From contig BORH01000007.1 of the NCBI GenBank assembly GCA_018333075.1, positions 124,001 through 188,000 on the forward strand: DNA of 64,000 nucleotides, in the 5' to 3' direction. Below the pieces are notes generated by a model, which saw nothing but the letters and a program-made list of their open reading frames with translations, was not told the origin of the DNA and made no database searches. Positions 26,161 through 35,700 of this stretch are shown here, piece after piece. The translations under genes and the position numbers were made by a program. Position 1 is the first letter of the stretch. Each line of letters starts with the position of its first letter. Origin of the DNA: Heyndrickxia sporothermodurans (GTDB lineage Bacteria; Bacillota; Bacilli; Bacillales; Bacillaceae_C).

Positions 26161-29100
26161 ATGACATTTGTGGTAAATATAACTAATATAAAATTATATG
26201 TTTTATTTGTAAATAGCACTAAGAAGAGGGCGATAGCAATTAATAATGGAATCAATGCAACTTTTGCTAATTTTTTCTCTAAACGATTTCGTTTAAAAAA
26301 TAAAACTTCAATAAAATATGTAACTATTATTCTATTATTTCTTAGTGTTCTCCTCTCATTGAGATTTATTTGGTTCGAAATTTTTTCTACATCGAATCCA
26401 CCTCACGTTGTAAATGGTGTACTTGATCTGCGTGGTTGGGACATAGAGAAATCCGATACGATTCCGTTAGATGGTCAGTGGCAATTTTATCCTGAAACAT
26501 TTGTTTATCATAAGGATGAAAATTTAGAAAAGAGTCAATCCCGTAAGATTCAAGTTCCCGGAGATTGGAGTAGTGCGCAGCCAAAAGGATCTGAATCCTC
26601 GTACGGATATGGAACATATCGGCTCCGTATTCTTGTCGATCCATTAGAAACACCAATCGCATTGTGGCTTCGAGGTATACAAGCCTCGTCTATTGTAGAA
26701 ATAAATGGTGCTAGTGAGGGAGAAATCGGAAAACTAGGTAAAAATGCAAAGGACTATATACCACTAAATGTTTCTTACACAGCTTCTTATGCTGGAAAAG
26801 GTGTAAAGGAGATTGAAGTGCTTATACGCGTAGCTAACTTTGATAATCCCTACAAAGGTGGTATGTTGCGCAGCATTCGCTTTGGCTCTCAGGCAGCAAT
26901 CGATTACGTACGCTGGTATTCTATAGGATTTCAGCTTGTTATGTTTATCGTCTTGTTACTTCACTCTTTATATGCAGCTATTCTCTATATATTTAATCGT
27001 AAAGAGAAGACATTACTTTTTTTCAGTCTGTTGACGTTTGCGGTTGGAATATCTACCGTAGCTGGATATGATAATATTCTTATGATTTGGACGCCATTAA
27101 ACAATACATGGGCCTTGAAAATTAAGCTTTTATCGCAAATATGGCAAACCTATTTTATTCTTCTTGTTTTTAGGAGGTTCGCTTCAGTGCCTCTACAGAA
27201 CAAGTACCTAAAAGTATACACTGTAGCACTTATTTTCTATTCCGGGTTTCTATTTGCTGCATCCGCTCCATTAGTAAATGGTTCGATTACATTCGGGATA
27301 TTTCATTTTTTCTATTTATTCCCTTTTGCTTGGTTTATTTATGTTGTAGGAACTATGATTTTCAGGAAGCAAACCGACGTCGACGCCGTTTTCTTGTTGC
27401 TTTCTGCAGCAGGCATTATGTCTAACTTTATTTGGAGTTTATGGAATACATATCGCGAGGTATCTATCGTATTTTATCCATTTGATCTGATTGCGGCGAT
27501 TGTTGGTTTCTCTACTTATTGGTTTAAAAAATTCTTCCGTAATTCTAAGGAGAACACCGAGCTAAATGAGCAGTTAAGGAAAGCTGATAAATTAAAGGAC
27601 CAGTTTCTTGCTAATACATCACATGAATTGAGAACGCCTTTGCACGGTATCATGAATATTGCTCAAACCGTTGTTACAAATGAAAAGGAAAAAATGAACA
27701 AACAAAGTGTAAAAGATATGGAACTACTAATAACCATCAGTCATCGAATGTCACATATGCTTGGTGACCTTCTAGATGTTGCACGACTTCAGGAGCACCG
27801 GATAATACTAGAGCAAGAATCCTTAAAGGTTCAATCGATTGTTCCAAGCGTAATCGAAATGCTAAAATTTCTAATGGACGGCAAGCCGATTCAATTACAT
27901 ATGAATATATCGGAATCCTTGCCGCCAGTTGTCGCCGATGAGAAAAGGCTTGTTCAAATTTTGTATAACCTTTTACATAACGCAATTAAATACACTGAAA
28001 AAGGAACTATCACCATTTCCGCAGAGATTCAAGATAAGCGTGCTTACATTCATGTCTCTGACACGGGTGTGGGAATGGATGATGAAACTCAAAAACGAGT
28101 GTTTCTCCGATATGAACAGGGTTCTTACGGAGTAAACAATGGCCAAGGACTTGGGCTTGGATTAAGCATATGTAAGCAGCTGGTAGAATTGCATGGGGGC
28201 GAATTAACCGTTTCCTCTAAGCTTGGAAAGGGCTCTGTCTTTAGCTTCGATTTGCCATTGGCTAATGTGTCAAAATCGGCATTTGCTCAAAAATCGTATT
28301 ATCAGATAAAGGATAAAGCAGTAGAAGGAACCGATGAATTCATTATTTCAGACAAAGCGGTAGGAGAATTGGCAACCTCGGTACATGTTCCACCTCTTTT
28401 AAATGAAGGGAAAATCAATATCCTTGCCGTTGATGATGATCCTGTAAACCTAAAGGTACTCGTCGGAATCCTGTCTACAGAACCTTATACGATCACGACA
28501 GCAAGTTCTGCCCAAGAAGTGTTGGATTTACTTGGCACACAGAAATGGGATCTAATCATCGCTGATGTAATGATGCCTAATATGTCAGGCTATGAGCTAA
28601 CAAGAAAAGTACGGGAGCATTATTCCTTATCCGAGCTACCAGTATTGCTGTTGACCGCGCGGAGTCAGCCTGCTGATATCTACACTGGATTTCGTACAGG
28701 AGCAAATGATTATGTTACCAAGCCTGTCGACTCGATGGAGCTTAAATACCGAATCAAGGCATTAACTATGCTTAAGCAAACAATAACTGAACGTTTACGT
28801 ATGGAAGCAGCCTATCTACAAGCACAAATCCACCCGCACTTCTTATTCAACACGCTAAATTCCATCATGGCACTTAGCGAGATTGATATTGAAAAGATGC
28901 AAAAACTAGGTGACGCCTTTGCATCCTTTTTACAATTTAGCTTTGATTTCTTAAATACTGATGAACTAGTAGAGCTTACTCATGAGCTAAAGCTCGCAGA
29001 AGCCTATTTATATATTGAAAAGGTGAGATTTGGTGATAGATTGGATATCATTTGGGAGGTTGATCCAAACATCAACATGTTCCTTCCTCCATTAACCATC

Positions 29101-29427
29101 CAACCATTGATTGAAAATGCAGTCAAGCATGGTCTCCTTAGTCAAAACAAAGGTGGTACAGTTCATATTCGGATTACTAGCCAAGACAGCTTTACTCTAT
29201 TTGAGGTAAAGGATAATGGTAAGGGAATGGAGAAAGAAAAAGTTATCCAGCTGTTAAGTCCAACCATGAAAGAAAAAGGAGGGATTGGACTTTCCAATAC
29301 AAATCGACGATTAATTCAGTTGTATGGTCAAGGCTTATCTATAATTAGTGAGCCTAATAAAGGAACAACTGTATCATTTGTTATCCCTCATAGCAGCCAA
29401 TTAAAACAAGAGGTTGATTTAGAATAA
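26161..29427 (+). CDS. Hybrid sensor kinase: 7TM-DISM sensor, HisKA-HATPase, receiver, and LytS-type kinase
   Basis: 1088-aa membrane kinase. One span at about 52-72 and an extracytoplasmic jelly-roll-like domain (90-245) precede seven spans (250-455), the 7TM-DISM layout. A HisKA domain has phospho-acceptor His488 in ANTSHELRTPLHG, and its HATPase has DTGVGMD and GQGLGLGLSI. A receiver at 752-870 has acceptor Asp802 in IIADVMMPN and Lys854 in YVTKPVD. A second kinase follows with His891 in QIHPHFLFNTLNS and NAVKHGLL, the His_kinase/LytS type. No response regulator gene is adjacent. The ribosome binding site at 26161 is weak, so the true start may differ. Confidence 0.88.
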   Translation: MTFVVNITNIKLYVLFVNSTKKRAIAINNGINATFANFFSKRFRLKNKTSIKYVTIILLFLSVLLSLRFIWFEIFSTSNPPHVVNGVLDLRGWDIEKSDTIPLDGQWQFYPETFVYHKDENLEKSQSRKIQVPGDWSSAQPKGSESSYGYGTYRLRILVDPLETPIALWLRGIQASSIVEINGASEGEIGKLGKNAKDYIPLNVSYTASYAGKGVKEIEVLIRVANFDNPYKGGMLRSIRFGSQAAIDYVRWYSIGFQLVMFIVLLLHSLYAAILYIFNRKEKTLLFFSLLTFAVGISTVAGYDNILMIWTPLNNTWALKIKLLSQIWQTYFILLVFRRFASVPLQNKYLKVYTVALIFYSGFLFAASAPLVNGSITFGIFHFFYLFPFAWFIYVVGTMIFRKQTDVDAVFLLLSAAGIMSNFIWSLWNTYREVSIVFYPFDLIAAIVGFSTYWFKKFFRNSKENTELNEQLRKADKLKDQFLANTSHELRTPLHGIMNIAQTVVTNEKEKMNKQSVKDMELLITISHRMSHMLGDLLDVARLQEHRIILEQESLKVQSIVPSVIEMLKFLMDGKPIQLHMNISESLPPVVADEKRLVQILYNLLHNAIKYTEKGTITISAEIQDKRAYIHVSDTGVGMDDETQKRVFLRYEQGSYGVNNGQGLGLGLSICKQLVELHGGELTVSSKLGKGSVFSFDLPLANVSKSAFAQKSYYQIKDKAVEGTDEFIISDKAVGELATSVHVPPLLNEGKINILAVDDDPVNLKVLVGILSTEPYTITTASSAQEVLDLLGTQKWDLIIADVMMPNMSGYELTRKVREHYSLSELPVLLLTARSQPADIYTGFRTGANDYVTKPVDSMELKYRIKALTMLKQTITERLRMEAAYLQAQIHPHFLFNTLNSIMALSEIDIEKMQKLGDAFASFLQFSFDFLNTDELVELTHELKLAEAYLYIEKVRFGDRLDIIWEVDPNINMFLPPLTIQPLIENAVKHGLLSQNKGGTVHIRITSQDSFTLFEVKDNGKGMEKEKVIQLLSPTMKEKGGIGLSNTNRRLIQLYGQGLSIISEPNKGTTVSFVIPHSSQLKQEVDLE

Positions 29428-29439
29428 ACAAAAAATAGG

Positions 29440-29472
29440 GACCGGGAACAGTATTTAAATATGCTCCCGGTC
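29440..29472 (+). terminator. Terminator after the sensor kinase gene
   Basis: GACCGGGA and TCCCGGTC arms with an AT loop, followed by ATTTTTCT, 13 bp beyond the kinase stop. Confidence 0.8.
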
Positions 29473-29538
29473 ATTTTTCTATGAACTGCCTCGCCAAAGA
29501 CACTACTAATTCCATCTATAAATCTGATTTACTGCTAA

Positions 29539-29955
29539 TTATTCATATACCATGACCCAATATTTTTCCTTGTCTCCTTCTTCAACTTCCTTCTTCCACC
29601 CATTCTTCTCATAAAATTTCATCGCCTTATGATTTTCAGAAACACACTTCAGTCTTAATGGTTTATTCATTTTTTCAATGGAGGCATTGAGCAATAGTCC
29701 ACCGACACCCTTCCCCGAAAAATCTGGATGAATAAATAAATTATGAATAAAGTTATCAGGCAAATATAAAGAAACAAAACCGAGAATGCGATTTTCCTCT
29801 TCCGCTAGAATGATATACTCATCTACAGTATGATTATCAAAATCTTCTAATGTCATTTCTTCTACATCTGCCCAATGAAAATGTTTACATCGTGATTCTA
29901 AATATATGCTTCTTAAGGCAGGATAATCTAAATCATTTGCGACTCTAATATTCAA
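29539..29955 (-). CDS. GNAT acetyltransferase
   Basis: 138 aa from TTG 29955, chosen because AGAGGGAAAG is directly upstream; the frame stays open to 29994 without a site. It contains FIHPDFSGKGVGGLLLNASI, the acetyl-CoA loop, and NHKAMKFYEKNGWKKEVEEG, the conserved C-terminal part. It lies just downstream of the alpha/beta hydrolase gene on the same strand, probably in one transcript. Substrate unknown. Confidence 0.82.
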   Translation of the reverse strand: MNIRVANDLDYPALRSIYLESRCKHFHWADVEEMTLEDFDNHTVDEYIILAEEENRILGFVSLYLPDNFIHNLFIHPDFSGKGVGGLLLNASIEKMNKPLRLKCVSENHKAMKFYEKNGWKKEVEEGDKEKYWVMVYE

Positions 29956-30000
29956 ACTTTCCCTCTCGCTTTCTATAGTAAATTTAACTTCCAACCCGTA

Positions 30001-30810
30001 CTACTCTTCAATTCTATCCAGCCATTCATTGATTAGAGAGTTAAAGAGCTGTGGCTGCTCTATCTGTAAATTGTGACCAGCAAAATCTAACACAGCAAAT
30101 GTTCCTCTTGAATATTTGTTTATTATGTCAAGAGCATCCTTATAACCCACAGAAGAATCTTGTCTCCCTAAAAGAAAAACACTTGGTTTATCAAAATCAG
30201 ATTGATCAACTTCAAATGATAATGCATATTTATTTTTAACCTTACTTAGAAACTCTATATCTGCGAGATTACACCCAGCTACAATTTCATTGTTATAACG
30301 TAACCAATTGTACTGATCAAGTATTACTTGGTGATTTTTGAAATCTTTCAATTCTTCTTCAGATAAGGTTTCAATAAATGTATTATCTTTTTTCAAGATC
30401 CTGTGTTTCTCAACCGTTCTATTTTTATTCAGAGGAATAATAACAGGGCATATAAATGCTGCTCCAAGTACTCGCTCTTTTTGCTTTTCAATAATTCCTC
30501 TTGCTAAATATCCACCATAGGATTCCCCAACAATGAAATATTCTTGGTTAGGAAGAACCGATTGGATAAATTCCAGGACCGCATTCAACATTTCATCAGA
30601 ACAGCTTATTTCATTGTATTCTTTTGTTAATCCCATTCCAGGCAGATCAATATAAATACGACGCCATCCATCTCTCTTGGCAAATATAGGTTCCATACAA
30701 CCACTCATTAATCTATGGTCGGGAGAATAGCCATGAATCATTATAATTGGTTTCCCTTCCCCTATGTCTTCGTAATATATTTCAGCTTGGCTAACCTTGC
30801 AATATGGCAT
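30001..30810 (-). CDS. Alpha/beta-fold hydrolase
   Basis: 269-aa hydrolase. Oxyanion strand IIMIHGYSPDH, nucleophile elbow VGESYGGYLAR, acid probably in LLGRQDSSVG, and His in DFAGHNLQIEQP give a complete triad. It is close to proline-iminopeptidase or haloalkane-dehalogenase-like small hydrolases. ATG follows AAGAAGGTAAAAA. It leads a probable two-gene unit with the GNAT gene downstream. Substrate unknown. Confidence 0.82.
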   Translation of the reverse strand: MPYCKVSQAEIYYEDIGEGKPIIMIHGYSPDHRLMSGCMEPIFAKRDGWRRIYIDLPGMGLTKEYNEISCSDEMLNAVLEFIQSVLPNQEYFIVGESYGGYLARGIIEKQKERVLGAAFICPVIIPLNKNRTVEKHRILKKDNTFIETLSEEELKDFKNHQVILDQYNWLRYNNEIVAGCNLADIEFLSKVKNKYALSFEVDQSDFDKPSVFLLGRQDSSVGYKDALDIINKYSRGTFAVLDFAGHNLQIEQPQLFNSLINEWLDRIEE

Positions 30811-31001
30811 ATTTTTTACCTTCTTTCATAAAAGCTTATTACTTATTGTTTTAAGTTAATAACAAATGATAGAATAAAGCCTTCAACTAACATTATGTAT
30901 TCTCTTTATGTACATAGATTTCCTTGTTAACTCACTCAATTTACTGCACGAGCTCACAAATTTGAACAAAAAAAGAGCTGTGCTAATCAACTCTTTTACT
31001 A

Positions 31002-31556
31002 TTAAGCAGGATAATATATAGTCATGCTTAAACGCGTTACTGTTTCTCCAGAATTATAATAAGTGTGAGGTCTGTCAGCCTTAAATCTGATAGAATCACC
31101 TCTTTTTAATTGGTATTCGCATCCATTAACACGAATCGTTACTTCTCCATCAAATACAGTGATAAATTCCTCGGTACCCTCTTTATGGGAATCAGCGTGT
31201 AATTCCCCCTCTTTTTCGATTTCTACAGTGTATATTTCAAAGCGACTATCTTCTGTGAACGGAAAAGAAGGATACACTTTATATCTTCCATTGTCTTCAG
31301 TCAATACTTGAATCTCATCTCGTCGAACAATCTTAATATCAGGCTGTGGATTATTTATTAGAGCTGTAAAGGAGATCTTTAATCCATTAGCTATTTTCCA
31401 TATAGTTGTGATAGTCGGACTTGACTCTCCCCTTTCAATTTGTCCTATCATTGTTTTGCTCACTCCACTTAGTTCGGAGACCTTCTCAAGGCTTAGCTTC
31501 TCCTTCTCCCTAATCGCCTTTAAATTTTTTGCAAGAATCCGTTGAATTTCCTCCAT
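31002..31556 (-). CDS. XRE-family regulator with C-terminal cupin
   Basis: 184 aa. An N-terminal HTH (LKAIREKEKLSLEKVSELSG, VSKTMIGQIERGESSPTI) is joined to a cupin_2 domain (HADSHKEGTEEFITVFDGEV and DSIRFKADRPHTYYN). The start at 31556 follows TAGGAG. It is divergent from the LysE-type exporter at 31671 across 114 bp. That pairing suggests it represses or senses an exported amino acid. Confidence 0.88.
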   Translation of the reverse strand: MEEIQRILAKNLKAIREKEKLSLEKVSELSGVSKTMIGQIERGESSPTITTIWKIANGLKISFTALINNPQPDIKIVRRDEIQVLTEDNGRYKVYPSFPFTEDSRFEIYTVEIEKEGELHADSHKEGTEEFITVFDGEVTIRVNGCEYQLKRGDSIRFKADRPHTYYNSGETVTRLSMTIYYPA

Positions 31557-31670
31557 AAAAATCACTCCTACTCATTTACAATATAACGTCCATTATGTAC
31601 AATAAATAGCAATACGTTATATTGTTCGTCTTGGACATTATAACACACAAAAATAAAAGGGGGTTCAAAA

Positions 31671-32255
31671 GTGCCTTTTTTATCGTTTTTGTTGTTCGTT
31701 TTTATTACTAGCTTTACTCCAGGTCCAAACAATATTATGGCAATGGCGTTTGCGAATAAGCATGGTTTAAAAAGAACGATGAAATTTTGCTTAGGGGTTG
31801 GAGTTGGATTTTTTGTCATCACACTATTAAGTGTATTTTTTAATCTTATGCTAACAAATCTTTTGCCGATTATTGAATATCCTTTAACCATTTTGGGTGT
31901 AGGGTATATGTTATATTTAGCGTTTAAAATATTGACTAGTAAAGATTCTGACGATCGGAAAGATAGAGGAGATAACAACTTTTTCATAATAGGTATGTTT
32001 GTGCAATTTATAAATCCAAAGGGGATTCTTTATGGCATTACAGTTGTAGCAACTTTTATTCTTCCCTATTACCATTCATATTTCAGCTACCTTGGTTTCT
32101 CACTATTTTTGGGAATTGTCGGTTTAATGAGTACATTTAGCTGGAGCTTATTCGGCTCCATTTTTCAAAAGCTTCTATTAAAATATAAACGGCTTTTTAA
32201 TATAGTTATGGCCTTATTACTTGTATATAGTGCGATTTCGATTCTTATTAAATAG
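31671..32255 (+). CDS. LysE-family exporter
   Basis: 194 aa with about six spans. VFITSFTPGPNNIMAMAFAN is the hallmark LysE/RhtB start and NPKGILYGITVVATFIL the second half. GTG 31671 follows AAAGGGGG. Likely amino-acid or metabolite efflux under the divergent XRE-cupin regulator. A terminator follows at 32274. Confidence 0.88.
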   Translation: MPFLSFLLFVFITSFTPGPNNIMAMAFANKHGLKRTMKFCLGVGVGFFVITLLSVFFNLMLTNLLPIIEYPLTILGVGYMLYLAFKILTSKDSDDRKDRGDNNFFIIGMFVQFINPKGILYGITVVATFILPYYHSYFSYLGFSLFLGIVGLMSTFSWSLFGSIFQKLLLKYKRLFNIVMALLLVYSAISILIK

Positions 32256-32273
32256 ATTAAAAAGCATGAACAA

Positions 32274-32301
32274 AGGTTGACTCATCCAATTAAGTCAACC
32301 T
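32274..32301. terminator. Terminator between LysE and GNAT genes
   Basis: AGGTTGACT and AGTCAACCT are perfect 9-bp arms between convergent genes. Confidence 0.7.
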
Positions 32302-32306
32302 CTAAT

Positions 32307-32783
32307 TTATTTATTCAAATTGTGGAGGTCATATTTAAAAATATCAATATTTTGACCACTTTCATCTGATACAGATTCAACCAAATGCCATCCTCTATTT
32401 TTATAGTAATCTGAAGCAGTTTCCGTTCTTAAGAATAGTTCTTTATAGCCTAATTCCCTTACTACTTTTAAAGTTCCATCAATCAATTGCTTCCCTACAC
32501 CTTTATTTCGATGTTCCGGTTTCGTATACAAAGCCGCAAGCCAAGGCTTGTACTCTTCCCGACTCTTTAAATCATTTTCAAAAATTGATATAGTTCCTAG
32601 ACACTCATCCCCTTCTATTGCAATTAATGTAATGGGTAATGTATTCGTATTAGTATTTGAAAAGTATGTAAAGACCTCATCAAAAGTCTTTGAACTATTC
32701 GTATTAAGGACAAATTCCTTATATATCATGTTTGATACATCTTCTACATAGTTTGAGTGATGAGCTAAAAAATCAATAATCAT
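32307..32783 (-). CDS. GNAT acetyltransferase
   Basis: 158 aa. YTKPEHRNKGVGKQLIDGTL is the acetyl-CoA binding loop and FLRTETASDYYKNRGWHLVE the C-terminal hallmark. ATG follows GAGGAGATATTTT. Its upstream region abuts a decayed second GNAT gene on the same strand. Substrate unknown. Confidence 0.88.
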   Translation of the reverse strand: MIIDFLAHHSNYVEDVSNMIYKEFVLNTNSSKTFDEVFTYFSNTNTNTLPITLIAIEGDECLGTISIFENDLKSREEYKPWLAALYTKPEHRNKGVGKQLIDGTLKVVRELGYKELFLRTETASDYYKNRGWHLVESVSDESGQNIDIFKYDLHNLNK

Positions 32784-32801
32784 AAAATATCTCCTCTTTC
32801 T

Positions 32802-33268
32802 CTATATTGTTAAGGTAATTCTTTCCCCATTATCACAAAGGATTATTCTTATCGCTGGAAAAAATGGTTCTTTTAAAACTTTCCGATTTAAACTTTCATA
32901 TAAACTTCTTGCTGCAATATTATTTACTTAGGTTGTTAATTTTGCAGTATTTTTTCCAGGGCCTTGCTTTCTATAAGATTGATGAATGGCCAATTCTACA
33001 AATTCAAAACAATGACTAAGCCACTTATGCTTTTCCTCTAAGTGAAACTCCTTTTCAATTAAAATATTGCAATACTGACCTGGCAAAGAAGTATTACCAT
33101 ATGCAAATCCGACAATTTCCCTATACCAGTTACAGCCGCTAATCTTAGGTTGTATGTCTAAGAAATCTTTCATTTATTGTTTTGTCTTCACTTTTCCAAA
33201 CTTCTTTATATAAGGCTGTTATTTCTTCCACTTTTTTTACTATGATCTAATTGTTGAATCCGGAACAC
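32802..33268 (-). pseudogene. GNAT acetyltransferase gene, multiply broken
   Basis: Protein-like pieces occur in order on the minus strand. FRIQQLDHSKK comes from a GTG at 33268. After a shift in an A-run comes VEEITALYKEVWKSEDKTIN. After another shift come IVGFAYGNTSLPGQYCNILI and FVELAIHQSYRKQGPGK, a GNAT acetyl-CoA loop. TAA follows at 32928, then NNIAARSLYESLNRKVLKEP in the same frame to TAG 32802. At least two frameshifts and one nonsense codon separate these pieces of a typical ~155-aa GNAT. Confidence 0.7.
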
Positions 33269-33304
33269 TCTTTCGTGGAAAATAATTTTTAATCCATAAA
33301 AAAA

Positions 33305-33325
33305 AAGCTGTCCGTACAACAGCTT
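33305..33325 (-). terminator. Terminator of the 61-aa membrane gene
   Basis: AAGCTGT and ACAGCTT arms, followed on the minus strand by a run of at least eight T. It overlaps the last base of the stop codon region. Confidence 0.7.
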
Positions 33326-33510
33326 CATTGATTATTTTTCTCTAGATTTTTAACCAATCTAATGAGCCAATATAATATAATCCATGGAAGAATAAACTTT
33401 GTCGCCCATTCAACTGAATTAGGAATTACATACGTTGAATTGATTCCAAATAAATTAAGTATAAACCATATGGCAATTACAGAAATTATGCCAATAATTA
33501 AATTTCTCAT
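33325..33510 (-). CDS. Small two-span membrane protein
   Basis: 61 aa: hydrophobic segments RNLIIGIISVIAIWFILNLF and FILPWIILYWLIRLV separated by a short loop. The start at 33510 follows GAGGGGAGAGAATAAA. A terminator lies at its end. Family not recognised. Confidence 0.65.
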   Translation of the reverse strand: MRNLIIGIISVIAIWFILNLFGINSTYVIPNSVEWATKFILPWIILYWLIRLVKNLEKNNQ

Positions 33511-33641
33511 TTTATTCTCTCCCCTCAAATCAACAATAACATAAATTCCCTTTAAATATTGATAGAAAATTTAGATATTTATACATAAGAGGAAGAAAAT
33601 CTAATCTGTATATTTGTCATTTTGTTCGATCTGGAAGAGGC

Positions 33642-34076
33642 CTAAAATAATTTAAGTAATAATACTTTTTTCTCGTAGTTGTTCAAACACCATTGATATT
33701 TTTCTAATATATGTTTATTAATTTTTTCGTTCTCATAGTTAAATTCTTTAAAGCCAAACTTCCCATAAAAATGCTTTAACTCTTCAAATGGTAGACAGTA
33801 AACTTCCTTTAATTTACGTGCTTTTGCTTCTTTTACTAAATAATCCACCAATTCATTTGCAAGTGATAGCCCTCTAAATTCATCTAAAATATATATTCCG
33901 CCAATTTCTCCCTCTTCTTCATTAAGATATACAAGCCTACCTACGCCTGCATAATTATCTTTATATGTTACGATGGCGATTGTTTCATTTTCCAATTTAC
34001 TTGGAACAAAATCTATCTTCTGATACTGTTCATTTACCCATTGAAGTTCTTTTTTAGTTGCTAATTTTATCCCCAT
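33642..34076 (-). CDS. GNAT acetyltransferase
   Basis: 144 aa. GGIYILDEFRGLSLANELVD corresponds to the acetyl-CoA-binding region, although the usual Q/RxxGxG/A is degenerate (RGLSLA). ELKHFYGKFGFKEFNYENE is the conserved C-terminal motif. ATG follows AGGAGGGAAATGG. Substrate unknown. Confidence 0.78.
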   Translation of the reverse strand: MGIKLATKKELQWVNEQYQKIDFVPSKLENETIAIVTYKDNYAGVGRLVYLNEEEGEIGGIYILDEFRGLSLANELVDYLVKEAKARKLKEVYCLPFEELKHFYGKFGFKEFNYENEKINKHILEKYQWCLNNYEKKVLLLKLF

Positions 34077-34181
34077 TCCATTTCCCTCCTATATAAAATT
34101 TACCAAAAATCCTATCATCTGTTAACCACATTCCGAATTTTACAACTAAAATCAAAACTTGCTCTCAAATGAACCTGCTGT

Positions 34182-34715
34182 TTATTCCGATCCTTCGGTA
34201 TAAACAGCAATTAAAACTGAAGCAATATCATCCCCTATATTTTTAACGTAATGAGGAACACTGGCGCACCAACTGAATGTATCTCCCTCTTCCATGATAT
34301 AAGAGTCTTCTCCTTGTTCTGCGAGAACTTTTCCCTTAAGAACTAAATGGCATTCTTCACCTTCATGTGCATTCCTTCCCCCGGTAGAAGCTCCAGGCGG
34401 GAATTCCACTAATCTAACCGCTAATCCTCCTCTAGAGGCTAAATGCTCCACCTTTAAATCAAACTCTTTAGAGGTCGTTACCTCCCGTTCATTTTTTCTT
34501 ATTACCTTCATATGTTCATCTTTTTCTAAAAGAAGATAAGGTAAAGGAACTTTTAGGAAGGCTGCGATAGTTTGCAATGTACTTATTGATGGAGAAGTGT
34601 GGTTGTTTTCGACATTGCTTATAAATCCTTTCGAAAGTCCAGTTTCCTCACACATTTGCGCAATCGTTATTTTTTTTCTATTTCTAATGGCGCGTATTTT
34701 AGATCCGATATCCAT
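34182..34715 (-). CDS. XRE-family regulator with C-terminal cupin
   Basis: 177 aa. HTH in IRAIRNRKKITIAQMCEETG and LSKGFISNVENNHTSPSIST; cupin_2 in GRNAHEGEECHLVLKGKVLA and GDTFSWCASVPHYVKN. The start at 34715 follows GAGGTG. It has the same architecture as the regulator at 31002. It is divergent from the esterase-like gene at 34917, its probable target. Confidence 0.88.
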   Translation of the reverse strand: MDIGSKIRAIRNRKKITIAQMCEETGLSKGFISNVENNHTSPSISTLQTIAAFLKVPLPYLLLEKDEHMKVIRKNEREVTTSKEFDLKVEHLASRGGLAVRLVEFPPGASTGGRNAHEGEECHLVLKGKVLAEQGEDSYIMEEGDTFSWCASVPHYVKNIGDDIASVLIAVYTEGSE

Positions 34716-34916
34716 GTTAATCACCTCAAAAGTTTTCTAATAGTGAACTTAATTTCATATTAACAAAAAATTCGTTGACATGCCAGATTTACCTTTGGTA
34801 TTGTATAAGAGAACAAAGATTCATATAAGAAAACTCCCGAAGTCCAAACTTACTATTTGTCTTTAAATTACCCTTTTATTATAAAAATCATTGTTAATAA
34901 CGAGGAGGTTGTACTC

Positions 34917-35564
34917 ATGGAAGCACCTATGATTTATGAAATTCGCCGACCTAAAAATATTGTTCCTGGGAAAAAGTATCCTGCACTGTTTGTTATGCAT
35001 GGTATTGGAAGTAATGAACACAATATTCTTTCACTAGTTAATGGTCTAGAGGACTTCTTCTATATTTTTAGTGTCAGGGGGCATCTAACACAAGGACCTG
35101 GATTTGCTTACTTTACGATCCAAGGATATGGCAAACCTCATCGAGAAGTATTTGATGAGGGAATCAATAAATTAACAAACTTTATTGATTATGCATCAGA
35201 AAACTATCCACTGGACTCAAATCAGTTATACCTAATGGGCTTTAGCCAAGGAGCTATTGTCTCAATGACATTAGCCTCTACACTTGGCAACAAAATTAAG
35301 GGTGTCGTTGCACTTAGTGGTTATATTCCTCAATTTGTAAAAGAAGAATACATCATAAACCCTGGCAATCAATTATCGGTGTTTATTTCACATGGAGAAT
35401 ACGATCAGATCCTTCCATATGAATGGGGAAAAGAGAATGTAGATTATTTCATTAAGCTTGGTGTTCCCGTAACTTTTCAATCCTATCCAGTAGGACATAC
35501 AGTATCCAATAAAAATCTTCAAGATTATCAAATTTGGCTTTTAAATGATTTACAAACAACTTGA
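34917..35564 (+). CDS. Alpha/beta hydrolase (phospholipase/carboxylesterase-like)
   Basis: 215 aa. YPALFVMHGIGSNEHN is the oxyanion region, LMGFSQGAIVSM the nucleophile elbow, SHGEYDQILPYEW supplies the Asp, and SYPVGHTVSN the His. This is the LysoPL-like small carboxylesterase plan. The ATG at 34917 follows GAGGAGG; the frame is open upstream to 34857 but without a site. It is divergent from an XRE-cupin regulator. Confidence 0.85.
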   Translation: MEAPMIYEIRRPKNIVPGKKYPALFVMHGIGSNEHNILSLVNGLEDFFYIFSVRGHLTQGPGFAYFTIQGYGKPHREVFDEGINKLTNFIDYASENYPLDSNQLYLMGFSQGAIVSMTLASTLGNKIKGVVALSGYIPQFVKEEYIINPGNQLSVFISHGEYDQILPYEWGKENVDYFIKLGVPVTFQSYPVGHTVSNKNLQDYQIWLLNDLQTT

Positions 35565-35700
35565 AATACAAAAAATCGGAAAATTAATGGCGTACCAATA
35601 AACTAAATAAATACCCATGTTCTATTTCCCCTTTTTTATCTCGAGTTAAAATTTAAATATAAAAAGAAACAACCATAAAACAATTTAGGAGTGAAAGTGA

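Noticed and set aside
26387-27985. Leftward open frames of 82-91 codons inside the sensor kinase gene
   Set aside because: They are shadows of a well-conserved kinase frame with no start signals.
31568-31987. 139-codon open frame opposite the LysE gene at 31671
   Set aside because: It is antisense to a clear LysE-family coding sequence, lacks a ribosome site and has no domain pattern.
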